From Jiella soli (lineage in GTDB: Bacteria > Pseudomonadota > Alphaproteobacteria > Rhizobiales > Rhizobiaceae), in NCBI RefSeq assembly GCF_020615385.1, contig NZ_JAJAVB010000031.1:1-53261 (forward strand): a stretch of 53,261 bases of DNA, written 5' to 3'. The notes under the pieces were generated by a model. The model made no database searches, had not been told where the DNA came from, and saw only the letters and a list, made by a program, of their open reading frames with translations. This document shows positions 53,088 through 53,261 of the stretch, piece by piece; position 1 is the first letter of the stretch, and every line of letters starts with the position of its first letter. The position numbers and the translations under genes were made by a program.

Positions 53088-53261
53088 TCTCTTGCCCCGG
53101 AAAGGTTTGGCCGATTTGGGCCATCCGGCGACCGTGGCGAACAATTTTGGCGCGCGCAAGTGGGTCCGAGGGCGGCAGAGCGCCATCGGCAACGCATCGC
53201 CTGTAATTACCCACCCCCTTGCCAACGGGGCCGATCGCTGAATCCATGTGCGGATGGATCG

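Overview
The window is about 53 kb of high-GC chromosome from an alphaproteobacterium, most likely a member of the Hyphomicrobiales (Rhizobiales). Aurantimonadaceae or a near relative is my best guess, and this is inference. The lineage markers are purC beside a DUF1476/ATPase-zeta gene, purL-bolA-grxD linkage, Usg, DUF2259, DUF1194, DUF2256 and a coxDE/XdhC/MocA maturation set. Nearly all genes are densely packed, GC-rich and ordinary. No rRNA, tRNA or CRISPR array was recognised.

Layout. 1-100: tail of an insertion-sequence transposase and its probable terminal repeat. 648-7260: trmJ-murI, a secreted protein, a YqaE/Pmp3 peptide, rpsD with flanking terminators, a sulfotransferase, ttcA and an inositol-monophosphatase-family gene. 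7447-16007 (minus strand): a Bcr/CflA exporter, then a long purine/iron-sulfur run read as purC, purS, purQ, two lipoproteins, purL, BolA, two small genes and grxD. 16257-24897: the zeta inhibitor homologue, an HpcH/HpaI aldolase, then a minus-strand stretch with a hydrolase, arylamine N-acetyltransferase, SDR, purB, DUF2259, a P1 peptidase and a Liv-type binding protein. 25074-30623: a flavin reductase and a molybdo-hydroxylase maturation operon (MoxR, CoxE, split XdhC, molybdopterin-binding/MocA fusion).

30900-33081 is the exception: an AT-richer island holding a complete-looking retron. A structured ncRNA with a strong msd-like stem is followed by a nucleoside-deoxyribosyltransferase-like effector with a helical C-terminal region, and then a reverse transcriptase with NAxxH, YADD and VTG motifs that starts on an ATGA overlap. 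This is predicted to be an anti-phage defence system of the retron St85/Ec86 kind. It lies between the mocA-fusion gene and a 5'-truncated NmrA-type remnant.

33331-40923: aldo/keto reductase, DUF2256, SDR, usg, secreted SH3 protein, ilvA and an NmrA-family protein. 41157-47033: a tight operon resembling decaprenyl-phosphoryl-arabinose synthesis (HAD-UbiA fusion, DprE1-like oxidase, small EamA flippase, epimerase, class III aminotransferase), ended by a terminator and followed by a convergent secreted protein and a 580-aa membrane protein. The right end holds a DUF1194 protein and a GlxA-type AraC regulator.
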